Shown: piece after piece, positions 5,943 to 6,801 of the stretch
Layout of the letters: every line of letters starts with the position of its first letter
How positions within the stretch are numbered: the first letter of the stretch is position 1
Origin: Oceanihabitans sp.
GTDB taxonomy: Bacteria; Bacteroidota; Bacteroidia; Flavobacteriales; Flavobacteriaceae
Direction: 5' to 3'
DNA: 6,801 bases
Assembly (NCBI GenBank): GCA_018067265.1
Contig: JAGPUY010000347.1
Coordinates: forward strand, 1-6,801
Notes under the pieces: model-generated
What the model saw: only the letters and a program-made list of their open reading frames with translations
Database searches by the model: none
What the model was told of the DNA's origin: nothing
Made by a program: the position numbers and the translations under genes

Positions 5943-6563
5943 ATGAAAAATTCAAAGAATTTTCACGAATACTTAATCAATAAAAGTAGCATGAGTAAAA
6001 ATATAAAATTAATACTAAGCGCAATTTTAATCTCAGCCTTTGCTTTTAATTGCTCTAGTGATGATGATAATGCCAGTGGCGAAATGACAACAACAGAAAC
6101 AGATTTCTCTGGAACGTATGCACAACAAGATCAAATGGGTAGACCAGCAGTGAATACTGTATTTGTTGGTGCAGCTAGTAAAAATACATTTAATGTAACT
6201 ACACCTTCAAATCAAGGTGCCGTTTTTCAATCTATGTTTCAAACAAATTTAGAAGCTTTAAGTCCTGCTTTTGCTAATCCAGGAGATAGGAATGCTTTAA
6301 TGCAAACTTCTGCAGAGTTTACAGGATTATTAGCTACAGATGTACTTAATCTTTCTTTAGATGGAGAAACTACTTTTTTTAATCCAGTATCTGGAGCATT
6401 GTTAACCGGAAGAAATTTAACCGATGATGTGATAACAGTAGAATTATTATTAATATTTGGAGGGGAAGACTTTACAGAAAACCCGCAATTATCTAATGAT
6501 AATGTAGATGCTAACGATAAACCTTTTTCTGCCTCATTTCCTTACCTAGCTTCTGCTTGGTAA
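5943..6563 (+). CDS. DUF4331 protein, C-terminal half, lipoprotein
   Basis: This 206-residue protein begins with a leader nearly matching that of the preceding gene (MKNSKNFHEY), followed by a lipoprotein signal peptide ending in FAFNC, with C37 as the lipidated residue. The next residues SSDDD are an acidic stretch like the export signal that carries Bacteroidetes lipoproteins to the cell surface. The mature part fits the C-terminal half of DUF4331: DQMGRPAVNTVFV (63-75), ATDVLNLSLDG (131-141), LLTGRNLTDDVITVELLL (153-170), DNVDANDKPFSASFPYLA (186-203). It therefore seems to complement the N-terminal half made by the upstream gene. An ATG at 5991 (codon 17) would give a conventional short lipoprotein signal; the longer start is chosen for its similarity to the neighbour. 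The protein stops right after FPYLASAW, where family members usually end or nearly end. Confidence 0.85.
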   Translation: MKNSKNFHEYLINKSSMSKNIKLILSAILISAFAFNCSSDDDNASGEMTTTETDFSGTYAQQDQMGRPAVNTVFVGAASKNTFNVTTPSNQGAVFQSMFQTNLEALSPAFANPGDRNALMQTSAEFTGLLATDVLNLSLDGETTFFNPVSGALLTGRNLTDDVITVELLLIFGGEDFTENPQLSNDNVDANDKPFSASFPYLASAW

Positions 6564-6575
6564 AATATACAATAG

Positions 6576-6612
6576 CATTAGAGTGTGTATAGCGCACTCT
6601 AATGTTTTTTTT
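6576..6612 (+). terminator. Intrinsic terminator after the DUF4331 pair
   Basis: CATTAGAGTGTG (6576-6587) pairs with CGCACTCTAATG (6593-6604): a 12-bp stem with a single T-G wobble and a 5-nt loop TATAG, followed at once by eight Ts (6605-6612). It starts 12 nt after the stop codon of the upstream gene. This is a textbook Rho-independent terminator on the + strand; partial read-through into the lipoprotein gene at 6656 remains possible, since no promoter stands out in the 43 bp between them. Confidence 0.9.
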
Positions 6613-6655
6613 AACTACCACACGACCTACAAGTACAACCAACAAAACAACAAAG

Positions 6656-6801
6656 ATGAACACAGCAAATTATAAACTACTATTTATTTTATTACTAGTC
6701 TTAACAAGCTGTAATAAAAAGAATAACCAAATAACGAGTGTAAACGATTACAGCGTATATCTAGAATTAACAGAGAGCGAGACATTGCAGACTATTCAAG
6801 G
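6656..6801 (+). CDS. Lipoprotein of unknown function, N-terminal fragment (3' end outside the window)
   Basis: An open frame runs from ATG 6656 to the right edge, giving 48 complete codons. Residues 1-19 form a lipoprotein signal peptide: NYKLLFILLLVLTSC, with lipobox LTSC and C19 as the lipidated cysteine. The following residues NKKNNQ are basic or neutral, lacking the acidic surface-export motif of the preceding lipoprotein, so a periplasm-facing anchor is more likely. The mature start, VNDYSVYLELTESETLQTIQ, is too short to assign to a family. It lies 92 bp beyond the DUF4331 pair with a strong terminator in between, so it is either a separate unit or expressed by read-through. Confidence 0.75.
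   Translation, partial: MNTANYKLLFILLLVLTSCNKKNNQITSVNDYSVYLELTESETLQTIQ

Noticed and set aside
5912..5945. Frameshift or sequencing error splitting one DUF4331 gene
   Set aside because: The first frame ends in TAA, 28 bp of A/T-rich spacer follow, and the second gene has a complete lipoprotein leader. A single base error could not produce this.

Overview
The window looks like chromosomal DNA of a marine-type Bacteroidetes, most probably family Flavobacteriaceae. The DNA is AT-rich, start codons are preceded by A/T-rich stretches rather than clear Shine-Dalgarno sites, and the gene content (LytS-type kinase with 2TM proteins and a LytTR regulator, LETM1-related protein, DUF4331 proteins, Bacteroidetes-type lipoproteins) is typical of that group. 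This is judged from family recognition only; no database was searched.

Left part (1-3895, + strand). The window opens in the last 77 codons of a protein that reads like the C-terminus of a TonB-dependent outer-membrane receptor. After 102 bp with no confident promoter comes a secreted TPR-like protein. Close behind lies a two-component cluster: a LytS-type histidine kinase with a 2TM domain fused to its C-terminus, two stand-alone 2TM membrane proteins, and a LytTR response regulator. Tight spacing (25, 2 and 11 bp with the favoured starts) suggests one transcript for the TPR, kinase and 2TM genes. The regulator is separated from them by a 142-bp gap filled by a highly structured, cloverleaf-like element that resembles a dispersed intergenic repeat. 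Kinase and regulator probably form one envelope-signalling pathway, with the 2TM proteins as membrane accessories of unknown function.

Middle (3898-5082, - strand). A 394-residue LETM1-related protein runs convergently against the regulator gene, with only 2 bp between the stop codons. Its 130-bp upstream gap is a divergent intergenic region shared with the next gene.

Right part (5213-6801, + strand). Two adjacent genes look like the N-terminal and C-terminal halves of one DUF4331 protein. Each carries its own export signal, and both begin with the same unusual 16-codon leader. The second is a lipoprotein with an acidic motif after the cysteine that resembles a surface-export signal. A strong intrinsic terminator follows, and then the start of another lipoprotein gene that runs off the right edge.

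The points most worth a second look are the split DUF4331 pair with its duplicated leader, the structured repeat inside the signalling cluster, and the three tandem 2TM modules. No RNA gene, CRISPR array, transposase or phage gene is visible. No stretch over 300 bp lacks a gene.
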